Part shown: piece after piece, positions 1 through 6,580 of the stretch
Layout: every line of letters starts with the position of its first letter
How positions within the stretch are numbered: position 1 is the stretch's first letter
Source: SFTH01 sp963643985
Lineage (GTDB): Bacteria > Bacillota > Clostridia > Christensenellales > Aristaeellaceae
NCBI GenBank assembly: GCA_963643985.1
Contig: CAVINP010000050.1
Span: forward strand, 1-13,250
Length of the DNA: 13,250 nucleotides
Direction: 5' to 3'
The notes under the pieces: generated by a model
The model's input: the letters and a program-made list of their open reading frames with translations, nothing else
Databases searched by the model: none
What the model was told of the DNA's origin: nothing
Program-made: the position numbers and the translations under genes

Positions 1-43
1 CCGACTCTGAAGGCCGCGCGTTCGAATCGCGCATGGCACGCCA
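1..43 (+). tRNA. tRNA-Arg(CCG), 3' part only
   Basis: The window opens inside a tRNA. Reading back from an encoded CCA (41-43) there is a G discriminator (40), a 7-nt acceptor 3' strand (33-39), and a T arm with stem GCGCG/CGCGC (16-20/28-32) enclosing the canonical TTCGAAT loop (21-27). Before that come a 5-nt variable region (11-15) and the 3' strand of the anticodon stem, TCTGA (6-10). Standard spacing then puts the anticodon at 1-3 (CCG) with a purine (A) at position 37, which points to arginine; a G discriminator fits Arg. The 5' half is outside the window, so the isotype is inferred and the tRNA class is certain. The 3' end of a tRNA is also a common integrase attachment site. Confidence 0.85.
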
Positions 44-47
44 CCCC

Positions 48-82
48 AAAACCCCTGAAAACCCCGTGTTTTCAGGGGTTTT
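48..82 (+). terminator. Intrinsic terminator after the tRNA
   Basis: A perfect 15-bp inverted repeat (48-62 with 68-82) encloses a 5-nt loop (CCCGT). The stem core is CCCCTGAAAAC/GTTTTCAGGGG and it ends in a TTTT run. It starts 4 nt after the tRNA CCA, so it most likely ends tRNA transcription. Because A-runs and T-runs flank the GC core on both sides it could also act on minus-strand transcripts. Confidence 0.85.
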
Positions 83-159
83 CACTATATCTCCCATCTT
101 TCCTAATGTAAACTCCAACTCATATAAACTGCTCAAATGCTGTCTGAAATAAATAAAAT

Positions 160-180
160 GATGTCAAACCCGATGTCAAA
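160..180. repeat. Direct repeat GATGTCAAA x2 in the AT-rich tRNA-proximal gap
   Basis: The 9-mer GATGTCAAA occurs at 160-168 and again at 172-180, that is 12 bp (about one helical turn) apart. The rest of 84-225 is AT-rich and holds no gene. Two same-face copies of a short motif beside a tRNA could be protein-binding sites, for example recombinase arm sites or a regulator, but the function is not shown by the sequence. Confidence 0.5.
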
Positions 181-202
181 AAAAGCCCTCCCGGAAGGGA
201 GG
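178..202 (-). terminator. Intrinsic terminator of the manA-like gene
   Basis: Read on the minus strand, a CCTCCC/GGGAGG stem (202-197 with 192-187) with a TTCC tetraloop is followed by GC and a run of seven T (184-178). It lies about 24 nt past the stop codon of the minus-strand gene and has the standard form of a rho-independent terminator. Confidence 0.85.
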
Positions 203-225
203 ACAGATGACTCGCCGTATTGCTA

Positions 226-1035
226 TTAATTTAATCCAGCAACATTTTCCGCGCGGTAGCCGAGCTCCTCTCTGAGCGCAGCCTGATCGGAGACGGAGAC
301 CATGATGGCCTTGCCGTTGCCGTCCTCAGCTTCGATCGATACGTTATCGAGCGCGGCGGGAATCACAACCGTGTCAAAGGGCGTGATGTCCATCTCTTCA
401 TCCGCCCATGTGATGCGGCAGGGGGCGAGCGGCGTTACAATGTGCATCCGTCCGTTGCTCAGCGGCATATTGCCGGAAATGTTCAGCCTGCACATCTCAA
501 AGCGGCTGTCGCAGACGTAGTAGGTGCGGCTGCCGCCCTTGCACAGGCTCGTCGTGCCGTAGATCCTGCCCTCATGCGTCTGCACGGGAGCGGAATCCAT
601 GGACTGCACCTCGTAGGCGAGTATGCCCGCGCCCAGCGCATGCCCGTTGCCTGCGGGCATGTAATACACGTCGCCGGGGCGCACATTCGGATTCACATCG
701 GGGGCGCAGTTGAGTATCATCCGGGCTGTGGCCTGCGTATCGGTCTCGCTCTGCGCAAGCTTTGCATCCACCAGTTTGACAGTCAGCGGAAAAATACCAT
801 CATCCAGCCCTGTCAGTTCACGGCCGCCGCGCTCGACGATGCGATCGAAGCTCTGACCGGCAAGCACGCCGCCCCGCACCATGCTCTGCAGCCCTTCTTC
901 GGCGCAGACTTCGAGGCTTTCGCCGCATTGGTCGGGTGCATCCTTCAAAAGCATATCGCGCAGTGCATCGCCACCCCAGGGCGTCTGTGTACCGTGGCGG
1001 AAAGCGGGGGCCATCAAGAGCGGATAGAGCGTCAT
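226..1035 (-). CDS. Class I mannose-6-phosphate isomerase-like cupin protein, shortened
   Basis: This 269-aa protein resembles Bacillus-type class I phosphomannose isomerases (fructose-6-P/mannose-6-P interconversion, usually about 310-320 aa). Matches in order are an N-terminal PWGG (19-22, family WGG), GESLEV (39-44, family GESWE), FPLTVKLVDAK (82-92), RPGDVYYMPAGNGHALGAGI (119-138), and a C-terminal cupin-like half with SRTYYVCDSRFE (169-180) and DTVVIPA (221-227). The family segment after KLxDAK, with Q-x-H-P-D-D and G-K-T-E and hence three metal ligands, is missing: only about 25 residues separate the flanking motifs where about 75 are usual. Only His132 of the four ligands is recognisable. 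The frame is open throughout, with a strong AGGAGGA site 8 nt or so before the ATG, so it looks expressed. Catalysis is doubtful; it may be a degenerate isomerase or a sugar-phosphate-binding relative. It is a single-gene unit, divergent from the helicase. Confidence 0.8.
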   Translation of the reverse strand: MTLYPLLMAPAFRHGTQTPWGGDALRDMLLKDAPDQCGESLEVCAEEGLQSMVRGGVLAGQSFDRIVERGGRELTGLDDGIFPLTVKLVDAKLAQSETDTQATARMILNCAPDVNPNVRPGDVYYMPAGNGHALGAGILAYEVQSMDSAPVQTHEGRIYGTTSLCKGGSRTYYVCDSRFEMCRLNISGNMPLSNGRMHIVTPLAPCRITWADEEMDITPFDTVVIPAALDNVSIEAEDGNGKAIMVSVSDQAALREELGYRAENVAGLN

Positions 1036-1051
1036 TATATTTTCCTCCTGC

Positions 1052-1080
1052 TTGCTAAAAATGGAATAATCGGATATACT
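1052..1080 (+). promoter_or_regulatory. Candidate promoter of the nuclease-helicase gene
   Basis: TTGCTA (1052-1057), a 17-nt spacer and TATACT (1075-1080) match the sigma-A pattern at four and five of six positions. Transcription would begin near 1087 and leave a leader of about 65 nt. The -10 lies within the 14-bp palindrome at 1075-1088; a second TATACT at 1085-1090 is an alternative -10 but lacks a good -35. Confidence 0.5.
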
Positions 1081-1088
1081 ATAGTATA
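1075..1088. promoter_or_regulatory. Perfect 14-bp palindrome between divergent genes (possible operator)
   Basis: TATACTATAGTATA is identical to its reverse complement. It covers the -10 of the plus-strand promoter and lies immediately downstream of the predicted minus-strand start, so a dimeric regulator bound here could control both genes. The alternative is that it only reflects overlapping TATA-like -10 boxes on the two strands. Confidence 0.4.
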
Positions 1089-1097
1089 CTTGATTTT

Positions 1098-1126
1098 ACT
1101 TTATCACCGATGACGGCGGCTGTCAA
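1098..1126 (-). promoter_or_regulatory. Candidate promoter of the manA-like gene
   Basis: On the minus strand there is a consensus -35 TTGACA (1126-1121), a 17-nt spacer and TAAAGT (1103-1098, four of six matches to TATAAT). Transcription would start near 1091, just before the 14-bp palindrome and about 55 nt before the ATG. The -35 overlaps the leader of the divergent helicase gene. Confidence 0.5.
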
Positions 1127-1151
1127 GTCTTCCCGAAGGAGTGTGGGCGGC

Positions 1152-3461
1152 ATGGAAGAAAAATATCGCGTCAGCGTCCGGACAATCGCCGAAACGGCCT
1201 GTCTGTCGGGCAGCTTGGCCTACAATGCCGCACTCGCCAGACATTTCAGAGAGGGGCGCGAGGGGCATCGCGTCGTGCAGGATCGCCTTTCACCCGAATG
1301 GCAGATTGAGGCACCCGCATCGATTGAGTACAGCATCGGCGGCCTGACACTGCAGATACAGGGGCGCGCTGATGCCGCCTGCCTGACGGGAGAGACGCTT
1401 TGCGTGATCGAGATCAAGACCACGAGCCTCAACCCGAATGAAATTCTCAAAGAGGACTATCCCGTGCACTGGGCACAGGCCGAGATATATGCCCACATAT
1501 TCTGTGCCCAAAGCGGCGCACGGCACGCGGACGTATGGCTGATCTATGTCGGCGTGCACGGAGGCGAAAAACGCTTTAAAAAGGAATATGCCGCAGAGGA
1601 ACTGGCCGGGCGCTTCGAAGCCTACGTCAGACCCTATGCCGATTTGCTTATCGAGCGGGAGAAATGGCAGAAGGCATCCGTACCCACATTGCAGACACTC
1701 AAATTTCCCTATCCCGAATTCCGCGACGGCCAGCGTGAGATGGCGCGGGAGGTCTATCGCGCCATGGCGGCGGGCGCACAGTGCATGATCGAGGCCCCAA
1801 CGGGCATCGGCAAGACGGCGGCTTCGCTCTACGGTGCACTCAAGGCACTGGGACGGGGCAAAATCACATCGGTATTCTATCTCACCGCACGAACCACGGG
1901 GCGCGTGGCGGCGGAAAACGCGCTGGCGCTGATGCGCTCGACGGGGCTGAAGCTGCGCAGCGTGACGATCACTGCCAAGGAGAAGATATGCCTGCAGGAG
2001 AAGGCGGACTGCCGCGGCTGTCCGTATGCCGACGGCTACTACGACAAGCGCCGCGACGCGCTGCGCGAGGCCGCACACATTTCGGCGCTCGGGGCGGAAC
2101 AGATCACCTGCCTGGCGCGGGACTATGAGATCTGTCCATTTGAACTGTCACTGGATCTGACGGAACAGGCGGACGCGGTGATCTGCGATTACAACTACGT
2201 CTTTGATCCAAAGGTCTATCTCAAACGGTACTTTGAAAAGAAGAGCCGCGCGGGGCTGCTGATCGACGAGGCGCACAACCTGATCGACCGTGCCCGCGAG
2301 ATGTACTCGGCCTCGCTCTCGGGAGAGGCCGTCGGGAAGTACCGCGCTATGGCCGCCGAGACCTACGGCGAGAACGATCCGCTGGCTGCGCCGCTCGATG
2401 CGCTGGAAACGCTGCTTCGGCGCAGGGATGCCGAGTACGATGCGCTGAGCATGCCGCCTGAGGGACTGATGCAGGCGGCATCGGCGATTGCGGACCGCGT
2501 TGAGGCACTGCATCTGACGGACGAGGCTACGCTGGAGCTGGCGCGGGACTGCGCCCGGTTTGCCCGTGTGGCAAGACGCTTTGATGACGCGTGCTACCGT
2601 GCGCTCATCCGTCCGGAGGGCAAAAACGATCATATCGCCGTCAAGCTCTGGTGTTTTGCGCCGCAGCAATACCTGAAGCGTTTATACGGGCGCGTCGGCG
2701 GCGTTGCCCTGTTTTCGGCGACGCTCAAGCCTATTGATTTCTATGCATCTCAACTGGGCGTTACGGACAAAAACCGCCTGCTGACGCTGGAGTCGCCGTT
2801 TCCCAAAGAAAATCTTTTTGTGGCACGCCTGCCGGTTTCCGTGAAGTTCCGCGATCGCGCCTCCACCATGGAGCCGGTCTCACGGGTATTGCATGCCATG
2901 ATACATGCCCGGCCCGGAAACTATCTGGCCTGCTTTCCCTCGCACACCTATCTGAAGCAGGCCGCATCGTATTACAGAATGCGCTACCCCGAGGACGAGG
3001 TACTCTGCCAGGAGAGCAGCATGGGCGAGGGCGGGCGCGAGGCCTTTCTGAAGGCATTCCGAAGCGGCAGAGACAAATCCATGCTGGCGTTCATTGTGCT
3101 GGGCGGCGTGTTTTCCGAGGGCGTCGATTTGCCCGACGATCTGCTCAGCGGTGCGGCGATTATCTCCACGGGCATCCCGATGGTAAACCCGGAGGCGGAA
3201 CTGCTGCGTGAAATGCTCGACGACGGTTTTGAAGCCGGCACGGACGCGGCCTATACCTATCCGGGCTTCAGACGTGTGCTTCAGGCGGCGGGGCGCGTGA
3301 TCCGCAGCGAGACGGATCGCGGTGTGGTGCTGCTGATCGATGAACGCTATGCGGCAGAGAAGTATCTGGAACTCATGCCCACCCACTGGAAGCTGCGTAA
3401 AATCACCAGCATGAGTGCACTCAACCGACAGTTGCGCGCATTCTGGAATGAAAAGTCTTGA
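1152..3461 (+). CDS. PD-(D/E)XK nuclease-XPD/DinG-type Fe-S helicase fusion
   Basis: This 769-aa protein is a superfamily 2 DNA helicase of the XPD/DinG group (COG1199-like) with an N-terminal nuclease-like domain. Residues 60-115 carry a PD-(D/E)XK core: Asp73, then Glu87-Ile-Lys89, then HWAQAEIY, as in Cas4/RecB-type nucleases. Next come an F-x-x-R-x-x-Q motif (190-194), Walker A APTGIGKT (215-222), four likely Fe-S ligands Cys280, Cys287, Cys290 and Cys328, a DEAH box (372-375), an SATLKP motif, SEGVDLP, and motif VI QAAGRVIR (711-718). Classical Firmicute DinG instead has a DnaQ-type exonuclease, so this is not orthologous dinG. The start chosen is the ATG at 1152, with GAAGGAG 10 nt upstream; an ATG at 1110 in frame has no ribosome site and would lie close to the promoter. 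Likely role: 5'-3' unwinding with strand cleavage in DNA repair. The substrate is unknown. Confidence 0.9.
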   Translation: MEEKYRVSVRTIAETACLSGSLAYNAALARHFREGREGHRVVQDRLSPEWQIEAPASIEYSIGGLTLQIQGRADAACLTGETLCVIEIKTTSLNPNEILKEDYPVHWAQAEIYAHIFCAQSGARHADVWLIYVGVHGGEKRFKKEYAAEELAGRFEAYVRPYADLLIEREKWQKASVPTLQTLKFPYPEFRDGQREMAREVYRAMAAGAQCMIEAPTGIGKTAASLYGALKALGRGKITSVFYLTARTTGRVAAENALALMRSTGLKLRSVTITAKEKICLQEKADCRGCPYADGYYDKRRDALREAAHISALGAEQITCLARDYEICPFELSLDLTEQADAVICDYNYVFDPKVYLKRYFEKKSRAGLLIDEAHNLIDRAREMYSASLSGEAVGKYRAMAAETYGENDPLAAPLDALETLLRRRDAEYDALSMPPEGLMQAASAIADRVEALHLTDEATLELARDCARFARVARRFDDACYRALIRPEGKNDHIAVKLWCFAPQQYLKRLYGRVGGVALFSATLKPIDFYASQLGVTDKNRLLTLESPFPKENLFVARLPVSVKFRDRASTMEPVSRVLHAMIHARPGNYLACFPSHTYLKQAASYYRMRYPEDEVLCQESSMGEGGREAFLKAFRSGRDKSMLAFIVLGGVFSEGVDLPDDLLSGAAIISTGIPMVNPEAELLREMLDDGFEAGTDAAYTYPGFRRVLQAAGRVIRSETDRGVVLLIDERYAAEKYLELMPTHWKLRKITSMSALNRQLRAFWNEKS

Positions 3462-3486
3462 AAATCCTTTCAATTCTCTGTATAAT
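3458..3486 (+). promoter_or_regulatory. Near-consensus promoter for the xpaC-like gene
   Basis: TTGAAA (3458-3463), exactly 17 nt, then TATAAT (3481-3486): five of six and six of six matches. It overlaps the TGA of the upstream helicase (3459-3461). Transcription would start near 3493, giving a leader of only about 12 nt before the ATG at 3505. No terminator separates the two genes, so read-through from the helicase is also possible. Confidence 0.85.
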
Positions 3487-3504
3487 TTGTCCTGCGGGAG
3501 AGTG

Positions 3505-4467
3505 ATGGACAACATGGCAAGGACCTATAACGGTCGCTTCAATTTGCCCGGACGGGGCAAGGACGGTGTTCTGTGGCTGATCGGCGGACTCGTGCTGTTT
3601 TGCTTTCGACCCGTCGGAACGTTGCTGAGCATAGCATTGTCCGTGCCCTGCTTTGTGATGTTCGGCAAAGGCAATAAGAAAAAAAGGCTGACGGACCGCT
3701 TTCATCTCTACTGCGGCGTTATCGGTCAGCGGGGGCGCGTGCCCGTGAGCGAGTTTCTGAAAGTGGATCGTCGTGGTATTACGCAGATACGCGCGGACCT
3801 GAAACGGATGATCTCCCGAGGTTATTTCGGCCCCGAGGCTTACTTTGACCGTTCGCAGGATTGTCTCGTGATCGCCGTGAGTGAAGGCCAAAGGGAGAGA
3901 AACTGGGCGGACGTCGCCGCGGAATTTCTGGAGTCCCTGAAGAAGGACTTCGGCGTTCAATCCGAGGCGGAAACGCCCAAGACCGAAAAGGCAGAGCCTG
4001 AGACAGAACAGACCGGGGCGGCCAAAGAAAACGTTCGCAACTATGCCGATGAACTGGAGCAGACGCTCAATGAACTGTACCGGCTCAACGTGACGATCAG
4101 AGACGAAAAGGTCTCCGCACGCATCGACCGCATCGGCGTGCTGACAGCGGATATTTTTCACGCCGTGATGCAGCATCCGGAGCGCGAGGCGGATGTGCGC
4201 AAGTTCATGAATTACTATCTGCCCACAACGCTCAAGCTTCTCAAAAGTTACGATATGCTTGAGGATCAGAGCTACCAGAGCCAAAGCATCATCGAGAGCC
4301 GAAAGAAGATCGAGAGCGTGCTCGATACGCTGATTGCGGCGTTTGAAAAGCAGCTGGAGAATCTCTTCAAGAGTGATGCGCTCGACATTGCCACCGACAT
4401 CGAAGTGCTCGAGACGATGATGGCGGGCGACGGCCTGAGCGGCGATCTGAACATGCCGGGGCATTGA
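3505..4467 (+). CDS. XpaC-family (5-bromo-4-chloroindolyl phosphate hydrolysis) membrane protein
   Basis: This 320-aa protein is recognised by its C-terminal half, whose closing motifs VRKFMNYYLPTTLKLLKSY and DIEVLETMMAGDGL typify the XpaC family. The N-terminus has two adjacent hydrophobic segments (about 21-33 and 36-53) followed by a basic KKKR stretch, so it is probably membrane-anchored with the rest cytoplasmic. Residues about 63-125 resemble a winged-helix-like fold (FHLYCGVIGQRGRVPVSEFL ... MISRGYFG). An acidic, low-complexity linker (about 151-180) leads to a largely helical C-terminal domain. The biochemical role of the family is unresolved; it is often encoded beside telA (toxic anion resistance), which is absent here. 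The ATG at 3505 was chosen for the GGGAG at 3496-3500 and the short leader; GTG 3502 and ATG 3514 are in-frame alternatives. Confidence 0.82.
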   Translation: MDNMARTYNGRFNLPGRGKDGVLWLIGGLVLFCFRPVGTLLSIALSVPCFVMFGKGNKKKRLTDRFHLYCGVIGQRGRVPVSEFLKVDRRGITQIRADLKRMISRGYFGPEAYFDRSQDCLVIAVSEGQRERNWADVAAEFLESLKKDFGVQSEAETPKTEKAEPETEQTGAAKENVRNYADELEQTLNELYRLNVTIRDEKVSARIDRIGVLTADIFHAVMQHPEREADVRKFMNYYLPTTLKLLKSYDMLEDQSYQSQSIIESRKKIESVLDTLIAAFEKQLENLFKSDALDIATDIEVLETMMAGDGLSGDLNMPGH

Positions 4468-4481
4468 CGGAATGATAACGG

Positions 4482-4509
4482 TGCGGCTTTCCGGAAGCCG
4501 CATCTTTTT
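4482..4509 (+). terminator. Intrinsic terminator after the xpaC-like gene
   Basis: An 8-bp stem TGCGGCTT/AAGCCGCA (4482-4489 with 4495-4502) with a 5-nt loop is followed by TCTTTTTT. It lies 15 nt past the stop and isolates this gene from the plsX operon. Confidence 0.9.
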
Positions 4510-4547
4510 TGCATTTGACACTGCGTTTATTCATTACAAACAAAGTC

Positions 4548-4576
4548 TTGCCAATATAAACTGTTTCTGCTAAAAT
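4548..4576 (+). promoter_or_regulatory. Promoter of the plsX-acpP-rnc-smc-ftsY operon
   Basis: TTGCCA (4548-4553), a 17-nt spacer and TAAAAT (4571-4576) each match the sigma-A consensus at five of six positions. Transcription would begin near 4583, just ahead of the AGGAGG at 4596-4601. No FapR-type operator (TTAGTACCTA-like inverted repeat), which often controls plsX in Bacilli, is seen in 4503-4610. Confidence 0.75.
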
Positions 4577-4610
4577 AAAACGGAATATCAAAAATAGGAG
4601 GCTTATGCAA

Positions 4611-5657
4611 ATGAGCCGATACAGGATCGCCCTGGATGCCATGGGCGGTGACAATGCACCGGACGCGATTGTGCACGGTGCACTTCGGGCCCTGAAGAAA
4701 TACGGGGACATCGATGTGCTGCTTGCTGGTCCGAAGGATCGCATCGAAGCGCTGATCAAGGATGCGCCCGAGGACATCCGTGCCCGCATTGAGATTCTTC
4801 CTGCCACCGAAGTGATCGAAATGGACGAGGCGCCCATGATGGCGGTGCGCAGGAAGAAGGATGCTTCCATGGTGGTGGCCATGAACGCCGTGCGCGAGGG
4901 ACGCGCAGGCGCGGTCGTTTCCGCCGGATCGACGGGCGCGGTGCTGGCCTGCGGTATGTTCAGGCTCGGCCGCATCGCCGGTATCGAGCGCCCTGCACTG
5001 GCCCCGATCATACCCGGTCCCAAGGGCGAACTGCTCCTGCTGGATGCGGGCGCCAATGTGGATTGTCAGGCCAAGTATCTTTTACAGTTTGGCCTGATGG
5101 GTTCGGTGTACATGGCGCAGGTGATGGGTAAGGTCAAGCCGCGCGTGGGGCTGATCAACATCGGTGCGGAGGCGGAAAAAGGCAATCGCATGACCCACGA
5201 AGTCTACCCGATGATGCAGGCACAGACGAGCTACAACTTTGTGGGCAACCTCGAGGCACGCGACCTGTTCGCAGGCACCTGCGACGTGGCCGTGGCGGAC
5301 GGCTTTGACGGCAACCTGATCCTCAAGCACACCGAGGGTCTGGCCAAGGCGCTCTTCTCTATGATCAAGACCGAACTTACGCAGACAACGCTTCGCGCCA
5401 AGATCGGTGCAATGCTGATCAGGCCCGCACTGAAAAACGTGGCACGCAAGATGGACTACAATGCCGTGGGCGGTGCCCCGCTGCTGGGCGTGAACGGCGC
5501 GGTCGTGAAGGCGCACGGCAGCTCGGGCGATGAGGCCATCGAAAATGCCGTTGCGCAGGCACGGCGCATGCTTGAGGGTGACGTGGTCGGCAAAATCAGG
5601 GAGGGCCTGTCCGGTCTGGAACAGGCATCACAAGACAAAAAACAGGAGGAAGAATAA
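4611..5657 (+). CDS. plsX: Phosphate acyltransferase PlsX
   Basis: PlsX makes acyl-phosphate from acyl-ACP; PlsY then uses it to acylate glycerol-3-phosphate, the first step of phospholipid synthesis. It is a soluble, peripherally membrane-associated enzyme. The 348-aa protein has the family N-terminus IALDAMGGDNAP (6-17), SAGSTGAVLA near 104 (family SAGNTGA) and VADGFDGNLILK near 227-238, and a normal length. The start chosen is the ATG at 4611, 9 nt after AGGAGG (4596-4601). An in-frame ATG at 4605 would leave only 3 nt and add two residues. It is the first gene of the operon and is followed after 1 nt by its substrate carrier gene acpP, whose ribosome site lies within the 3' end of plsX. 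Unlike many clostridial loci, no rpmF or yceD is found upstream, and fabH, fabD and fabG do not intervene. Confidence 0.96.
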   Translation: MSRYRIALDAMGGDNAPDAIVHGALRALKKYGDIDVLLAGPKDRIEALIKDAPEDIRARIEILPATEVIEMDEAPMMAVRRKKDASMVVAMNAVREGRAGAVVSAGSTGAVLACGMFRLGRIAGIERPALAPIIPGPKGELLLLDAGANVDCQAKYLLQFGLMGSVYMAQVMGKVKPRVGLINIGAEAEKGNRMTHEVYPMMQAQTSYNFVGNLEARDLFAGTCDVAVADGFDGNLILKHTEGLAKALFSMIKTELTQTTLRAKIGAMLIRPALKNVARKMDYNAVGGAPLLGVNGAVVKAHGSSGDEAIENAVAQARRMLEGDVVGKIREGLSGLEQASQDKKQEEE

Positions 5658-5658
5658 A

Positions 5659-5892
5659 ATGAAGGTTTTTGACAAGGTTAAGGAACTGATTCTGATGCAG
5701 CTGCCCGTGAGCGAGGACAAGGTGACGTCCGATGCCAGAATGGTCGAGGATCTGGGTGCGGACAGTGCAAACCTGATGATGCTGATCATGGATCTGGAAA
5801 ACGAATACGACATGACCGTTGAAGACGAAGCGCTCGGCTCCATCAAGACCGTGGGCGACATCGTGAGCTACATCGAATCCAGAATCGGCTGA
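5659..5892 (+). CDS. acpP: Acyl carrier protein
   Basis: This 77-aa acidic, four-helix carrier holds fatty acyl chains on a 4'-phosphopantetheine arm. The attachment serine is Ser36 in GADSANLMMLIMDLE, exactly the position used in E. coli ACP. The flanks, MVEDLGADS and KTVGDIVSYIE at the C-terminus, are typical. It departs from the family at helix II: the usual DSLDxVELVM reads DSANLMMLIM, so Leu37 is Ala and the recognition residue Glu41 is Met. AGGAGG at 5644-5649 is 9 nt before the ATG, and the stop of plsX is 1 nt away. Its place between plsX and rnc is the classic one for the fatty-acid ACP, so a housekeeping role is likely, but a specialised carrier cannot be excluded. Confidence 0.94.
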   Translation: MKVFDKVKELILMQLPVSEDKVTSDARMVEDLGADSANLMMLIMDLENEYDMTVEDEALGSIKTVGDIVSYIESRIG

Positions 5893-5899
5893 AAAGACC

Positions 5900-6574
5900 A
5901 TGAAAAATACGGCTGAGCTTGAAAAAATACTTGGACATCACTTCAAGGACATAAGCCTGCTGGAAACGGCACTGACGCATCCCTCCTACGGTGGGGATCA
6001 TCATGTGCCGCATTATCAGCGCCTTGAGTTTCTGGGCGATGCCGTGCTGGAGCTGGCGGTAAGCCGCTACCTCTTCTTTGAATTTCCCGAAATCGATGAG
6101 GGCAAGCTGACGCGTATCCGCGCGGCACTGGTGCGTGAAGAGACGCTCTGCCGCGCGGCAGAGCGCATCCGTCTGGGCGACTATATCCGCCTGTCGGTGG
6201 GCGAGGAAAAGAGCGACGGACGCCACAAGCCATCCATACTTTGCGATGTGTTTGAATCCGTTCTGGCTGCGGTCTATCTGGACGGAGACTTTGATGCGGC
6301 GGTGGAGATCATCGGCCGCACGCTCAAGGACGAGCTCAAACCGGAGCATCTGGAGGATCATCTGGATGCCAAGTCCCGCCTGCAGGAGCTGCTGCAGCAT
6401 GTGGGCCGGATGCCCTCGTATGAGTTTGTCACCATGGAAGGTCCGCCGCATGCGCCCATGTTCTTCTATCACGTCAAGGACGGCGAAACCGTCATCGGTT
6501 CGGGACAGGGCAGCAGCAAGCAGAACGCGCAGCAGGCGGCGGCGCGGGATGCACTCAAGAGAATGGGAGCGTAA
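5900..6574 (+). CDS. rnc: Ribonuclease III
   Basis: RNase III cleaves double-stranded RNA, processing rRNA precursors and structured mRNAs in the cytoplasm. The 224-aa protein has the usual two domains. The N-terminal nuclease domain (about 5-150) contains the signature RLEFLGDAVLEL (41-52) and SILCDVFESVLAAVYLDGD (112-130), with the four metal-binding acids Glu43, Asp47, Asp116 and Glu119 all present. The C-terminal double-stranded-RNA-binding domain (about 157-222) shows DAKSRLQELLQ, GPPHAPMF, GSGQGSSKQNAQQAAA. Length is normal. The ATG lies 7 nt after the acpP stop and lacks a clear Shine-Dalgarno, so translation is probably coupled to acpP. The stop TAA (6572-6574) is 6 nt before the smc start. 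Confidence 0.96.
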   Translation: MKNTAELEKILGHHFKDISLLETALTHPSYGGDHHVPHYQRLEFLGDAVLELAVSRYLFFEFPEIDEGKLTRIRAALVREETLCRAAERIRLGDYIRLSVGEEKSDGRHKPSILCDVFESVLAAVYLDGDFDAAVEIIGRTLKDELKPEHLEDHLDAKSRLQELLQHVGRMPSYEFVTMEGPPHAPMFFYHVKDGETVIGSGQGSSKQNAQQAAARDALKRMGA

Positions 6575-6580
6575 GTTTCA

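Noticed and set aside
442..1113. A 223-codon plus-strand open frame opposite the ManA-like gene
   Set aside because: The opposite strand matches a known family along its length and has a good ribosome site and terminator; this frame has neither.
1110..1151. In-frame ATG at 1110 as a start for the nuclease-helicase
   Set aside because: No ribosome site precedes it, it overlaps the minus-strand promoter region, and GAAGGAG at 1135-1141 is properly placed for ATG 1152.
3421..4521. A 366-codon minus-strand open frame opposite the xpaC-like gene
   Set aside because: It overlaps the xpaC-like gene and runs through its promoter and terminator; its translation is His/Leu/Arg-rich without family motifs, as expected of a shadow frame.
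4515..4543. TTGACA at 4515-4520 as the -35 of the plsX promoter
   Set aside because: The sequence 17 nt downstream (AAACAA) is a poor -10, whereas TTGCCA-17-TAAAAT at 4548-4576 fits well.
4503..4610. FapR operator upstream of plsX
   Set aside because: No copy of the TTAGTACCTA-type inverted repeat is present.
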